A DNA stretch of 13,891 nucleotides from the NCBI GenBank assembly GCA_964468435.1, contig CAYXVE010000087.1, positions 1 through 13,891 of the forward strand, given 5' to 3'. The position numbers were made by a program, and so were the translations under genes. The notes under the pieces are model-generated. The model made no database searches. It was not told the origin of the DNA and saw only the letters and a list, made by a program, of their open reading frames with translations. This DNA comes from JBCCTX01 sp964468435 (GTDB lineage Bacteria > Bacteroidota > Bacteroidia > J057). Positions within the stretch are counted from its first letter, which is position 1; every line of letters begins with the position of its first letter. This document shows positions 5,749 through 13,750 of the stretch, in pieces.

Positions 5749-8745
5749 CTAATTTTTGATTCTATTTTGTAAACTACGGGTATTCAAAAACCGATTTGAG
5801 AAGACTTTAACACTACGCTCAATGGTTTTATCCTTTGCAAGTCGGATCTCATCTTCCCCAATATTACGGACAGCATTTTCACTACTTCGATGTTCATTCC
5901 TAAGGTTGGCCTTAGTAGTTTCCATATTAGCTCGATCACCAATTTGGTCATAGTGTTCCCGCTCCACTTCTACTAGCTGGATCAGTCTTTGTTTTTCTGT
6001 CTTGAGATTACTCAGTAGGTTCTCAGTTGTAGTAAAATCTTCCCCTAATTCCTGTAGATATTGATTAAGTGCTTGTCCTGCATTTCTCAATTCGCTAAGA
6101 TGATTGCTGCGCTGTCTGGCACCTTGATTGGTTTTTTCCTGGATGCTATTAAACTGATTAATCACGACATTCAACTCTCCTTGGAGCTGATTGACCTGAG
6201 CTTGCAAGCGATCCGCCGTATTGCTGTGTTGATTGACCTGGGCGCGGTATTGATCAATATCAATATTGATTTCTCGCAGGCGCATGGCAAGCTTGTCATG
6301 TCTCGATTGCAAGCGGCTGATATCCTGCTCTAAGCTGGGGATAAGTCTTTCGAGGTTACTAATGGAATTCTGGGTTTGGGAAATTCCATTTCTTATTTTG
6401 CGGAGTCGCGACTGCTCTCTACCCATTTCACCAGACAAGTTATTGACCTTTCTGTTTTGCTCATTATATCGTCCACGTGCACGAGATATATCTCCTTCCT
6501 TTGACCGTATTTTGCTATCCAGGCTAGCTACCGATGAGCTTTGGAAGAAATTATTCTGACCACTATTAGCAGCAGCAGCTGCCTGTCTTCTTCGCCGTTC
6601 CAGATTACTAAGGTCACTCTGTAAACCATTTATTTTTCGGCCTAGGGAGTTGTATTCGGATCTGGCACTCTCGTACTTTCTTTTGATACTGTCTAGATTA
6701 CTCGCACAACTGCGATCATCGGATCTCAATCTTTGAAGATTGCGCTGTTCTTGTTGAAGTTGTTTTCTAGCATTGCGCAGTTCCTTATCCTTCCTTAAAA
6801 TTTCTTGCTCCGTACTCCGGATTTGACTAAGCAGGTTATCAGCAAGCCTCACTTTTTCATTGAGACGCTGAGTGATTACCTTGATTTCTTGGAAGACTTC
6901 ACCTAATCTTCGTAAGAGTACTTCGATTTTGCCCTTGAGTTTTGCCTGCTCAATGGCATTGTCAGCCATTTCTAGCTTGCGGCCCAGCAGAAAGGAATCT
7001 AATTCATTCAAATAATAGCTTAGCTCTTGGGCATTCACATTGTAATTTACCTGGGTCTGATTTATTTCAAGGTGTAGTGATTTGATGCGCTCTTCGTTTT
7101 CAACGATATTTTTTGACACTTCTTTTTCCTGGGCATGTAAGCTTAGAATCTTCCTGCGATGCGCTTCTCTTTCAATTTCTACCTCGTAGCCTTCGTTCAC
7201 TAAGACATCCTTGGCTAATTGCTTCAAGCGCTCCTGAGGATCATCAAATACTACTGGTATCAAGAGGGTGACAATATCATAGCTACCAACGGCCCCCAAC
7301 GCTCGGATGATTTGTTCTTGAATCTCTATTTTGAAATTCCCTCTTTGCAGCCAAAGCCGTTCCAAAAGAGGATAGCTCTGAATAGAATAAATGCTCTCGA
7401 TATTCTTTAAAGTCCCATTCAGTAAGGTATCATTAGTTTGCAGGGTCGGCAGGTGCTCGTTGAGCAACTTATAAAGATCAGCTGGCATCTTTTCGATAAT
7501 GACTGACCAGGCTTTTGCCCTTATCTGATCTGGTAATTGCTCGTTGAGGGTAAGCTGTAGCAGGGTCTTTTTTATTAATTGGTCCGCCCTTAGGTTCCCA
7601 TCTATCAGCAATCTCCTGCGGTACCGTTCTTCTTGAGATTCCTGCTTATTGGGCTCACTAGAAGGTTGATAGACATCTAGTCCGGTATAATGACTATCCA
7701 GAAAATCGATAGCCGCCAAATAGGGAAAAGCTTCTGGTTTGGCAGCATGTCTTTCGGAGCTGATAAAGGTGCAGATCCGCTCCATATACCGGTTTGAGCG
7801 AATATTATTGAAGTATTTCAACAATTCGAATAGTTGAGCAGGATCAGCTAGGGTATTCCGTTTTTTGGGTTCGGTGAGGATACTGACCAACTCTGGGACA
7901 AAAAGGGTATTCATGCCCAACTGTTTCATCGTCAGATCATCAATATTATGCTCATCCGGGGCATGAAACCAGTTATGCAGACTGACCCGCTGCTGACTTA
8001 CTTCTTCTATCTTACTCGGAAACTCATTAGCCCAACGCTGGATATTATTCAGGGCCATCTTCACGGCCTTCTTCGCATCTGATTGTCTGCTGTTCAAAAC
8101 CGGGCTCAAGTGGGCGGCCACTAAGTTGAAATCAATTTTTGCCAAAGAACGATCTCCCAAAAGATCCAGAGTCGTTTCTAGTGTATTCCGCGGCGTATCA
8201 AGATTAAACAGGGTCTCCAGATGTCGTTCATTGGCGATCCGACTAAAGACTTGCTTGGAGCGCAGGTTATCCTTTTGGTGGTTTCTTTCAAAAAATTTAG
8301 CCACCTGTTTAGGTAGGTCATAACTGTTATAGTTGATTTCCTGGACCTTTTTGACATTGTACATCAGATGGACAAAAAGGTGGTCCATGTCGTCAATGTT
8401 ATTACTGATTGTTTTGACCACTGTTTCGAAAAGGTCTTTATGCCCAATTACGGTTTCGTCGAAATAGCGCCCGAATATCCTGGTCATCAAATGCCGCATG
8501 ATACAATCTTTCTCTTCGGGATGCCGAGTGTTTTCCAGCATCTTTTGGATACTGATAATGCCATGTTTACGCAGGGTCTCATCATTTGATCGGTCATCCA
8601 GCGCGATCATGACGGCAGATACCGTACGGTCATTAATGATCGCTGTATCTACAATATAATCTAGAGAGGCAATTTTGCTTTCTGTACCACGGTCGTAGGT
8701 CAGACCGCGAATATGATCATTTAGAGATAGCTTGGAATCCGTCAT
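5749..8745 (-). CDS. Large protein: N-terminal helical (HEAT-like) region plus long broken coiled coil
   Basis: This 998-aa protein has two halves. Residues about 1-525 are all-helical and look like an alpha-solenoid; the clearest HEAT-like units lie at about 456-520, for example EIQEQIIRALGAVGSYDIVTL and the unit after it. Residues about 530-720 and 740-930 form long Gln/Arg/Glu/Leu-rich coiled coils, separated by a short break with an Ala run and a Gly/Asn/Ser patch (about 720-740). The two coils are of similar length, so they could fold back on each other. No Walker A or ABC signature is present, so it is not an SMC or Rad50 ATPase despite the appearance. No membrane span is seen. Gaps are 18 nt from the 309-aa gene and 4 nt to the 347-aa gene. 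It is probably the main scaffold of whatever the operon builds. Confidence 0.85.
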   Translation of the reverse strand: MTDSKLSLNDHIRGLTYDRGTESKIASLDYIVDTAIINDRTVSAVMIALDDRSNDETLRKHGIISIQKMLENTRHPEEKDCIMRHLMTRIFGRYFDETVIGHKDLFETVVKTISNNIDDMDHLFVHLMYNVKKVQEINYNSYDLPKQVAKFFERNHQKDNLRSKQVFSRIANERHLETLFNLDTPRNTLETTLDLLGDRSLAKIDFNLVAAHLSPVLNSRQSDAKKAVKMALNNIQRWANEFPSKIEEVSQQRVSLHNWFHAPDEHNIDDLTMKQLGMNTLFVPELVSILTEPKKRNTLADPAQLFELLKYFNNIRSNRYMERICTFISSERHAAKPEAFPYLAAIDFLDSHYTGLDVYQPSSEPNKQESQEERYRRRLLIDGNLRADQLIKKTLLQLTLNEQLPDQIRAKAWSVIIEKMPADLYKLLNEHLPTLQTNDTLLNGTLKNIESIYSIQSYPLLERLWLQRGNFKIEIQEQIIRALGAVGSYDIVTLLIPVVFDDPQERLKQLAKDVLVNEGYEVEIEREAHRRKILSLHAQEKEVSKNIVENEERIKSLHLEINQTQVNYNVNAQELSYYLNELDSFLLGRKLEMADNAIEQAKLKGKIEVLLRRLGEVFQEIKVITQRLNEKVRLADNLLSQIRSTEQEILRKDKELRNARKQLQQEQRNLQRLRSDDRSCASNLDSIKRKYESARSEYNSLGRKINGLQSDLSNLERRRRQAAAAANSGQNNFFQSSSVASLDSKIRSKEGDISRARGRYNEQNRKVNNLSGEMGREQSRLRKIRNGISQTQNSISNLERLIPSLEQDISRLQSRHDKLAMRLREINIDIDQYRAQVNQHSNTADRLQAQVNQLQGELNVVINQFNSIQEKTNQGARQRSNHLSELRNAGQALNQYLQELGEDFTTTENLLSNLKTEKQRLIQLVEVEREHYDQIGDRANMETTKANLRNEHRSSENAVRNIGEDEIRLAKDKTIERSVKVFSNRFLNTRSLQNRIKN

Positions 8746-8763
8746 GAAGTCATTGTTTGGGGA

Positions 8764-9693
8764 TTAGGAAAACAAGCGCTTCCACCAGGGGCCACGATCC
8801 AGTTTTTTCTGGAACTTTTTCAAAAACTCATTCATATTTTCTTTTAGGTCATTCTGCTGCTGTACGGCATGCTTCGTTTCGTCAGCGATTTGCTCAGAAA
8901 AACGATGTATTTTTTCGAGGGCTTTATCCAGTTTGACTTCAATTTCCCGATGACCTTCCCCTGCCTTAGTCAAAGCTAAAACTGCCTTTGGAATATTCTT
9001 ATCTAAGTCATCAAATAGGTTTTTAGTATGATCGGTGAAACTTTTAAAATCACCCAACATATTGTTGATCTTCTGATTTAGGCTATTAAATTGACGCAAA
9101 TGATCATCTACGGACTCCGCAAAATTGTGTCTAGATTTACGCTCTTCGCCCAGCCACTCGTCAATCTTATCTGTTAGCAAGGCATAGGAGTTATAGACAC
9201 TATCTCCCTTTTCTTTATAATCAGCGATCAATAGGTTGGCATCTTTAAAGATGATCTTATTTTGCTCCTGCATTTTCATCACATGTTCGCCCACAACCTG
9301 TAAGGGTTTTACGGATTGTTCGATCCTGTTGAGCCAACTTGGCATGGTATCAAAATGGGAAACATGCTTCAACATCTCGACGAAGGCTCCATGGGTTTCT
9401 ACCAACTTATCAGCCATCTGAGCGTATGTCTGACTAGTATCATTTCTCAATTGGTCAAATGATGTGACCAAAGGTTCAAGGCCAGATTTAACTTCTGATG
9501 CCACCAAGGAATGGATCTGGGTGGGTAGACCTTCTATACTCTCCTTATGTGCCTCCAGGGCCTTTTGCAATGCATCTGTATTGGTATATACCTTTGTTAA
9601 AGTCTGATCAATAGCCCTTTGTCGAAAAATAGCGACCAAGATACCAAGGGTGGCAGCTTGTAGTACAGCTAGAATTATTAGTGTTATTTCCAT
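8764..9693 (-). CDS. Single-span membrane protein with long cytoplasmic coiled-coil tail
   Basis: The 309-aa protein opens with one hydrophobic helix (about residues 3-23) followed by FRQR, so the rest most likely faces the cytoplasm by the positive-inside rule. The remainder is almost all helical with coiled-coil character (about 35-110, 120-215 and 230-300) and ends in an aromatic/basic tail, WWKRLFS, that could touch the membrane. No enzyme motif is seen. MotA/ZorA-type channels have several spans, and RmuC has a nuclease domain; neither fits. It lies 11 nt after the 593-aa gene and 18 nt before the 998-aa gene. As the only protein in the operon with a clear membrane helix, it is the likely anchor tying the coiled-coil assembly to the inner membrane. 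Confidence 0.83.
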   Translation of the reverse strand: MEITLIILAVLQAATLGILVAIFRQRAIDQTLTKVYTNTDALQKALEAHKESIEGLPTQIHSLVASEVKSGLEPLVTSFDQLRNDTSQTYAQMADKLVETHGAFVEMLKHVSHFDTMPSWLNRIEQSVKPLQVVGEHVMKMQEQNKIIFKDANLLIADYKEKGDSVYNSYALLTDKIDEWLGEERKSRHNFAESVDDHLRQFNSLNQKINNMLGDFKSFTDHTKNLFDDLDKNIPKAVLALTKAGEGHREIEVKLDKALEKIHRFSEQIADETKHAVQQQNDLKENMNEFLKKFQKKLDRGPWWKRLFS

Positions 9694-9704
9694 GAAGTTT
9701 AGAT

Positions 9705-11486
9705 TTATAGACTGTTTAGTTTTCTGAAGACTTGCTCTGCATTATGTAGCTCCATAGTAGCTATTAGGTTCTCCGTTTCTTTGTCTGGGCTCTCCTTTTG
9801 TTCATATTCAAATTCTGCTCGTTTAGAAAGTAACCACAGAAAGGTTGCCCGCAGTTCCCTGACTTCAGCAGATTCGAAATCATCAAACTCATCTTTTTTG
9901 AAAAAGCCCGTTATTTTTTCGGCAGTATTGATCAGTTGCAATAATGCTCTGAGGTGAGTAGTATTCAGATCAAAACTTAGAATTAACTTAAATATGTTGA
10001 TGAAGCGACTAGGGTCATCAGCAGCATGCTCTTCTTGGCTGAGGATTCGGTTTAGCTCAATGTACCGTCCAATTATGGAGCGAAGCGTAAAATCTGTTCG
10101 ATCAATTAGCGCTGGATGAATGATCTCTCCATCCATGCTGATAATACTTTTTCCTTCGGCGGTGCTCCACATGTTGCGTTCATTCCAAAGGGCAGGGATC
10201 AATTCTTGCAGGAGAAGATCATAAATTTTATCCCCTTTTTCCAGATAGAGATCATATTCAAAAACGTAGTTTAAAAAAGTACTGAAGTATCCCTTATTAG
10301 CAAGGGCCATAATGGCACGTCCCATTTGTTCGTGCCCTTCCATTTGGCTCAGACGTTCGCCAAAGATTCTAGCCTGACGAGGGCGGTGAAGATGTTCCAG
10401 AATATTTAAGGCGGTAAAACGCAAATAAGCTGGATTCTGGGGGGCATCCTTTACTATTTGCTGCCAAATTTGGTACGCTTTTCCCCATTCTCCCTGGTAC
10501 TCTAATTGCTTGGCCAGGATAGCAAGTAAGGCGGGGTCGGTTTCTTCTTCATCAATTTCCATTTTGGCACATAGGTCCTCCAAGATCAGTGCCTCTCCTT
10601 CCGGTATAAGATGGGTATACTGAAATAAGTAGTTAGTATAGGGAAAGCTTACCTCTGTTTCTAACCAGTAATTTTGATATACCAAAGGGATTTTCTCAAA
10701 TTCCTTCAACTGAAGATAAGCCCAAATCAATTCAGCCGTGAGCCACTGTACATCGATGCTATCCTCCTCTCCCTGATCATACTCCAACATCCTGTAAGTA
10801 TAAGCAACCAGGGAAATCCACTTTTCGCGATCCTTCATAAAAAGGATCAGTTTGCGATAATCAGCACTAGCATATGCGTACAAGATGAGACTTTCTTCCA
10901 GTAACGCTTGGAATTGTTCTTGGTAATCGTGATCAATCAACCACTTCATTAGATCAATTCGATCCTCTAAGGAGACATTGGGTCTCAGGAAGCACTTCTG
11001 CAATACGAACGCTAAGTGATCCTTATCTTTTCTTTGGTAGCATATCTCCAAAAGCCTCTTAAAATGCTGCTCATTCAAAGAGCAATGATGTAAAATATAC
11101 TCAATTACCCCGGATAGCTTTGGTGAGTTGGAATTACTCTCAACGGCCTCAATGATTATCGTAAGCCACTCTTCGTCAACACTTAATAGGTGTAGGGTAT
11201 TGCTGGAGAAGGAGTTTGAAGGCTCTTGATTATGCACCAGAGAATAAACCAGATGCAGGAGGATTGAACTGCTACTACTATCTTGATCTACTTCATTAGT
11301 CAATACTAAATTATTTTGATGTTTTAGTAAGAGCCAGGCGATAACCTTTGAGGTGCTATTCTTAAAAAAAGTTGTTCCATTCTGAATTGAAGAATCGATT
11401 AAGCCTTGTAATGTATTGAAGTCTAATGTACCATCATTGGCATCCAAAAATCCATGTAGTTTGCTAATACTTTTTGTGGTGTCCAT
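9705..11486 (-). CDS. Helical repeat (TPR-like) protein of unknown function
   Basis: The 593-aa protein is helical throughout. The best repeat signal is TPR-like at about residues 320-380 (GEWGKAYQIWQQIVKDAPQNP and the helices after it). The N-terminal third has a Ser-rich patch (DQDSSSSS, about 68-74) and less regular helical pairs. The C-terminal third is acidic and helical (for example KKDEFDDFESAEVREL). There is no signal peptide, membrane span or catalytic motif. TPR-type solenoids usually bind proteins, so an adaptor or recognition role is plausible but not shown. It is the first large gene of the operon, 55 nt after the 56-aa ORF. No good promoter is seen in that 55-nt gap, so transcription probably starts upstream of the small ORF. 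Confidence 0.82.
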   Translation of the reverse strand: MDTTKSISKLHGFLDANDGTLDFNTLQGLIDSSIQNGTTFFKNSTSKVIAWLLLKHQNNLVLTNEVDQDSSSSSILLHLVYSLVHNQEPSNSFSSNTLHLLSVDEEWLTIIIEAVESNSNSPKLSGVIEYILHHCSLNEQHFKRLLEICYQRKDKDHLAFVLQKCFLRPNVSLEDRIDLMKWLIDHDYQEQFQALLEESLILYAYASADYRKLILFMKDREKWISLVAYTYRMLEYDQGEEDSIDVQWLTAELIWAYLQLKEFEKIPLVYQNYWLETEVSFPYTNYLFQYTHLIPEGEALILEDLCAKMEIDEEETDPALLAILAKQLEYQGEWGKAYQIWQQIVKDAPQNPAYLRFTALNILEHLHRPRQARIFGERLSQMEGHEQMGRAIMALANKGYFSTFLNYVFEYDLYLEKGDKIYDLLLQELIPALWNERNMWSTAEGKSIISMDGEIIHPALIDRTDFTLRSIIGRYIELNRILSQEEHAADDPSRFINIFKLILSFDLNTTHLRALLQLINTAEKITGFFKKDEFDDFESAEVRELRATFLWLLSKRAEFEYEQKESPDKETENLIATMELHNAEQVFRKLNSL

Positions 11487-11541
11487 TTTTATATACTTGA
11501 GTAATAATTATGCTATCAGAAGAGAGGGTTCGGTCAATATC

Positions 11542-11712
11542 TCATCGCTCTAGTCCTTTAGTATAGCCATCTACGTAACCTGGTGAAAAGGTTTTGACAT
11601 AATTACCCGAAACGATTGCCTTAATCTTGGAAATATGTCTATTTATGCTCCTGTTAAGTCCATTCTTTGCATCACTGAATCCGGCATTATAACCATCTCT
11701 ATATCCATCCAT
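11542..11712 (-). CDS. 56-aa GY-repeat small protein at the head of the operon
   Basis: This short frame starts at an ATG, with an in-frame TGA two codons upstream (11716-11718), and ends at TGA (11542-11544). The product carries a striking repeated motif at both ends: DGYRDGYNAGFSDAKNG (residues 2-18) and PGYVDGYTKGLE (about 44-55), joined by a basic middle (NRSINRHISKIK). The GY-spaced pattern with Asp and Gly at fixed places argues for real coding sequence, because random reading frames do not give it. It lies 55 nt upstream of the 593-aa gene on the same strand, directly behind a candidate promoter. Function is unknown; it could be a small structural or regulatory subunit. The start follows AT-rich sequence with no Shine-Dalgarno. 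Confidence 0.6.
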   Translation of the reverse strand: MDGYRDGYNAGFSDAKNGLNRSINRHISKIKAIVSGNYVKTFSPGYVDGYTKGLER

Positions 11713-11860
11713 TTTTCACAATTTAAAGATCATCAAAACTATAATGAATAGTTCGAAACTCACTTTCGTAAAAGCACCTTTTTAAGGTTCATTGATCAGA
11801 AATAATCCATCTTATTTTTCTTTTTGTGTGCCCATTTTTTCCATTTATACTTATTCGATT
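11713..11860. other. Short AT-rich intergenic region between the operon and the right-hand segment
   Basis: Apart from the candidate -7 box, I see no gene, RNA or repeat in these bases. The region is AT-rich and marks the change from the operon to the hairpin-bounded segment. The whole interval from the 593-aa start (11486) to the lipoprotein stop (11978) holds only the 56-aa ORF, this stretch and hairpin A. Confidence 0.5.
11734..11741 (-). promoter_or_regulatory. Candidate Bacteroidota -7 promoter box for the operon
   Basis: On the minus strand these bases read TAGTTTTG, matching the Bacteroidota -7 consensus TAnnTTTG. A TTTCG about 17 nt upstream is only a poor match to the -33 TTG element. 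Transcription would start about 15 nt before the small ORF's ATG at 11712 and then run through the seven large genes. Such motifs occur by chance in AT-rich DNA. Confidence 0.35.
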
Positions 11861-11934
11861 GCGGCGAACGGATTGTGCAAACGCAGGTGGGGCGCATAGC
11901 CCCACTTGCCGTTTTGCACTTTGTTCTCGCCAGC
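11861..11934. repeat. Imperfect hairpin A (attC-like?) downstream of the lipoprotein gene
   Basis: This 74-nt imperfect inverted repeat has GGCGAAC pairing with GTTCTCGCC (one bulge), GTGCAAACG with CGTTTTGCAC, and GTGGGGC with GCCCCAC around a GCATA loop. Unpaired bases sit between the arms. It begins 43 nt past the lipoprotein stop codon. Hairpin B has the same outer arms, the same AAAG/CTTT spacer and the same CGCAGG and CTTG blocks, but different inner-stem bases that still pair. No T-run follows in gene orientation, so a simple intrinsic terminator does not explain it. An attC-like cassette site is the leading idea, but the canonical RYYYAAC/GTTRRRY boxes are not matched. Confidence 0.65.
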
Positions 11935-11977
11935 TTCTTTTAGGGACGATATTTTTTAATCATTTATTTAGCCTTCT

Positions 11978-13582
11978 TTATTCCATATACTCAACTAACA
12001 TCCATATTCCCTTAACCTTTGCAAATCTGGCAGTCTTAATTTCAGCTCCTCCTAATTGATTCATAGTTGAATACCAGGGATTATTACCGCTCAATCTAAC
12101 TTTTACTACGTAGTCGCATGAAAATCCGGGTTTTCCATTTGCCTCTACACAACCGTATTTCTCAAATGAGGTTACCGAAGCTTTCGTCCCTGCTGTCGTA
12201 CTCCCAAATAATTTTAGAATTAATGCTCCGGGGTTATCACCAGCGTCTAAATTGTTTAAATCTTCCATTTGTCCAATTCGGGCTTGTATCTGATAATTTA
12301 CTGCAAATTCCATTTGCCATTCTGTTGGTTCTCCACTCGTGGTTGTTTCTTGCATGAGTTTTCTAAACTCTTTCAACTCCAATTCTTTTTGTTTTTCTTC
12401 TTGCTTTTTTAATCGTTGCTTCTCTGCTATTTCCTTTTTCCGTTCTAATTCGATGATTTCCTTTCTTCGTTTTTCTATTTGATTATTTAAATTGATGACT
12501 TGATACGCTGACCTATCTACATTTGACAAATATTTTTTCTCGACATCGTTCAATTGATTGATAGTATATGAGTTTTTAATTTCATACTCTATCTTCTCAG
12601 ATTGAGAGCTAACCATTAATGTTTTTTTATTTTCTAATGCAGAGTATCCTTTTCTAACCTGTTCATAGTTTGATACGTGACTAAATTTCCTATGAAAGCT
12701 TTCATAAAAGGAATTAGCTGAATAAAAGTTTTCTTTCATGGAATTTATTGCTCTGATTTCATTTGGTAAAATTTCATCCAAAATCAAATTTATTTTTTGA
12801 TCAACAATATCTTGTGCTTTTTGCTGAATACTCCTTTCCGCAGCTGAATATATGGAGTGGTTGTCTTGTCTAAAAGAAGTTAACGTTGCAAGAGCTGTAT
12901 GGTCATTTCTTAGTGTATTTAGATTATTCGCTTTAGAGAGTAATTCCTTATTAACGACCTTTTGTTCGTACCTGTTTATCGTAGTCGAAATTCCATCAAT
13001 TTCAGCAGGCGGTAAAATTGAGTATTCTCTATTTAGTTTGTTTTTCCAATTCTGAAGTGTATAAAAATCAGTAGTAGGAGTTGTACGTTCTAAATCATTT
13101 TGTAATAATCTATATTCTTCCCTTAATTGCTCTACTTTATACTTTGGCACAAGAATTAAAGTATTATTCAACTCCTTCTTTTGAACCATGTAATTGTTGC
13201 CAGATGTTTTGTTGTAACTTTCAAGCCACTTCTCACTTTGAGAAATGTCAAAGGTTTTTCTGTGGTTACGTTTAGGGAATAAAACTCCATTAATTATTCT
13301 TCCAACCAATAAGCCACCCAATCCCCAAATTGCAGCATTTTCCGCACCCGAATAGGTTTCATTTCCGTAATTCGTTTCATTATAATACCCATAAGCAGCC
13401 CCTGCTGATAACCCTATAACTGGAGTTATCCATTTTTTTCCTTTTGGGTCTTTATGTTTCCAATCAGGATGAACCCTAACTGCTTCGTATTGTAGATTAT
13501 CGTGTCTTTTTACCGTTGCTTGATAAGTTGAACATGAACTGAGAAAAGTACTAAAAATCAGGAGAAAATAGATTGATTTCAT
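11978..13582 (-). CDS. Predicted lipoprotein with glycine-rich hydrophobic segment and coiled coil
   Basis: The 534-aa protein starts with a lipoprotein signal peptide: a hydrophobic core and LSSC lipobox with the acylated Cys at residue 17. Acidic residues do not follow the Cys, so a surface-export signal of the Bacteroidota type is not evident. Residues about 52-102 hold two glycine-rich weakly hydrophobic stretches (VIGLSAGAAYGYY and AIWGLGGLLVGRIINGVLF), as in small membrane-associated or glycine-zipper segments. The middle is helical, with a strongly charged coiled coil at about 345-412. The C-terminal domain (about 420-534) looks mixed alpha/beta and has two Cys about 11 apart (near 478 and 489) that could form a disulfide in the periplasm. 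The family is not recognised. The gene is AT-richer than the operon and is flanked by hairpins A and B, which suggests separate acquisition. Confidence 0.85.
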   Translation of the reverse strand: MKSIYFLLIFSTFLSSCSTYQATVKRHDNLQYEAVRVHPDWKHKDPKGKKWITPVIGLSAGAAYGYYNETNYGNETYSGAENAAIWGLGGLLVGRIINGVLFPKRNHRKTFDISQSEKWLESYNKTSGNNYMVQKKELNNTLILVPKYKVEQLREEYRLLQNDLERTTPTTDFYTLQNWKNKLNREYSILPPAEIDGISTTINRYEQKVVNKELLSKANNLNTLRNDHTALATLTSFRQDNHSIYSAAERSIQQKAQDIVDQKINLILDEILPNEIRAINSMKENFYSANSFYESFHRKFSHVSNYEQVRKGYSALENKKTLMVSSQSEKIEYEIKNSYTINQLNDVEKKYLSNVDRSAYQVINLNNQIEKRRKEIIELERKKEIAEKQRLKKQEEKQKELELKEFRKLMQETTTSGEPTEWQMEFAVNYQIQARIGQMEDLNNLDAGDNPGALILKLFGSTTAGTKASVTSFEKYGCVEANGKPGFSCDYVVKVRLSGNNPWYSTMNQLGGAEIKTARFAKVKGIWMLVEYME

Positions 13583-13636
13583 TTTGATTTTATTATGATG
13601 AAGAAATGAGTTTTTTTTAGTTAATGCCTTTTTTTA

Positions 13637-13714
13637 GTTGGCGAGAACGGTCTGCATAGCCGCAGGCTGCCTGTTTAGGGCAGCTTGACGGCTATGCTTT
13701 GTTCGGCGTTGGAC
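13637..13714. repeat. Imperfect hairpin B (attC-like?) downstream of the right-edge gene
   Basis: This 78-nt imperfect hairpin has GAAC pairing with GTTC, GCATAGCCG pairing perfectly with CGGCTATGC, and GCTGCC with GGCAGC, with a small loop around TGTTTA. The outer GGCG and GGCGTT parts are roughly complementary. It begins 36 nt past the stop of the partial gene at the right edge and lies upstream of the lipoprotein gene. Its outer arms match hairpin A, while the inner stem differs with pairing preserved. On the gene strand it is followed by an A-run and not by a T-run. Confidence 0.65.
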
Positions 13715-13750
13715 TGATCTATATTCAAGCACAAAGTCCCTTGTTGAAAA

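Noticed and set aside
5749..8745. 998-aa protein as an SMC/Rad50-type ATPase (Wadjet or condensin-like)
   Set aside because: It has long coiled coils, but no Walker A, Walker B or ABC signature at either end.
8764..9693. 309-aa protein as a MotA/ZorA-type proton channel or RmuC
   Set aside because: Only one membrane helix is present and there is no channel or nuclease domain.
11861..11934. Hairpin A as a plain Rho-independent terminator
   Set aside because: No T-run follows the stem in the direction of the lipoprotein gene, and the shared arms with hairpin B indicate a repeat family.
11826..12059. 77-aa plus-strand ORF across hairpin A
   Set aside because: It spans the hairpin and the antisense 3' end of the lipoprotein gene, and has no coding features.
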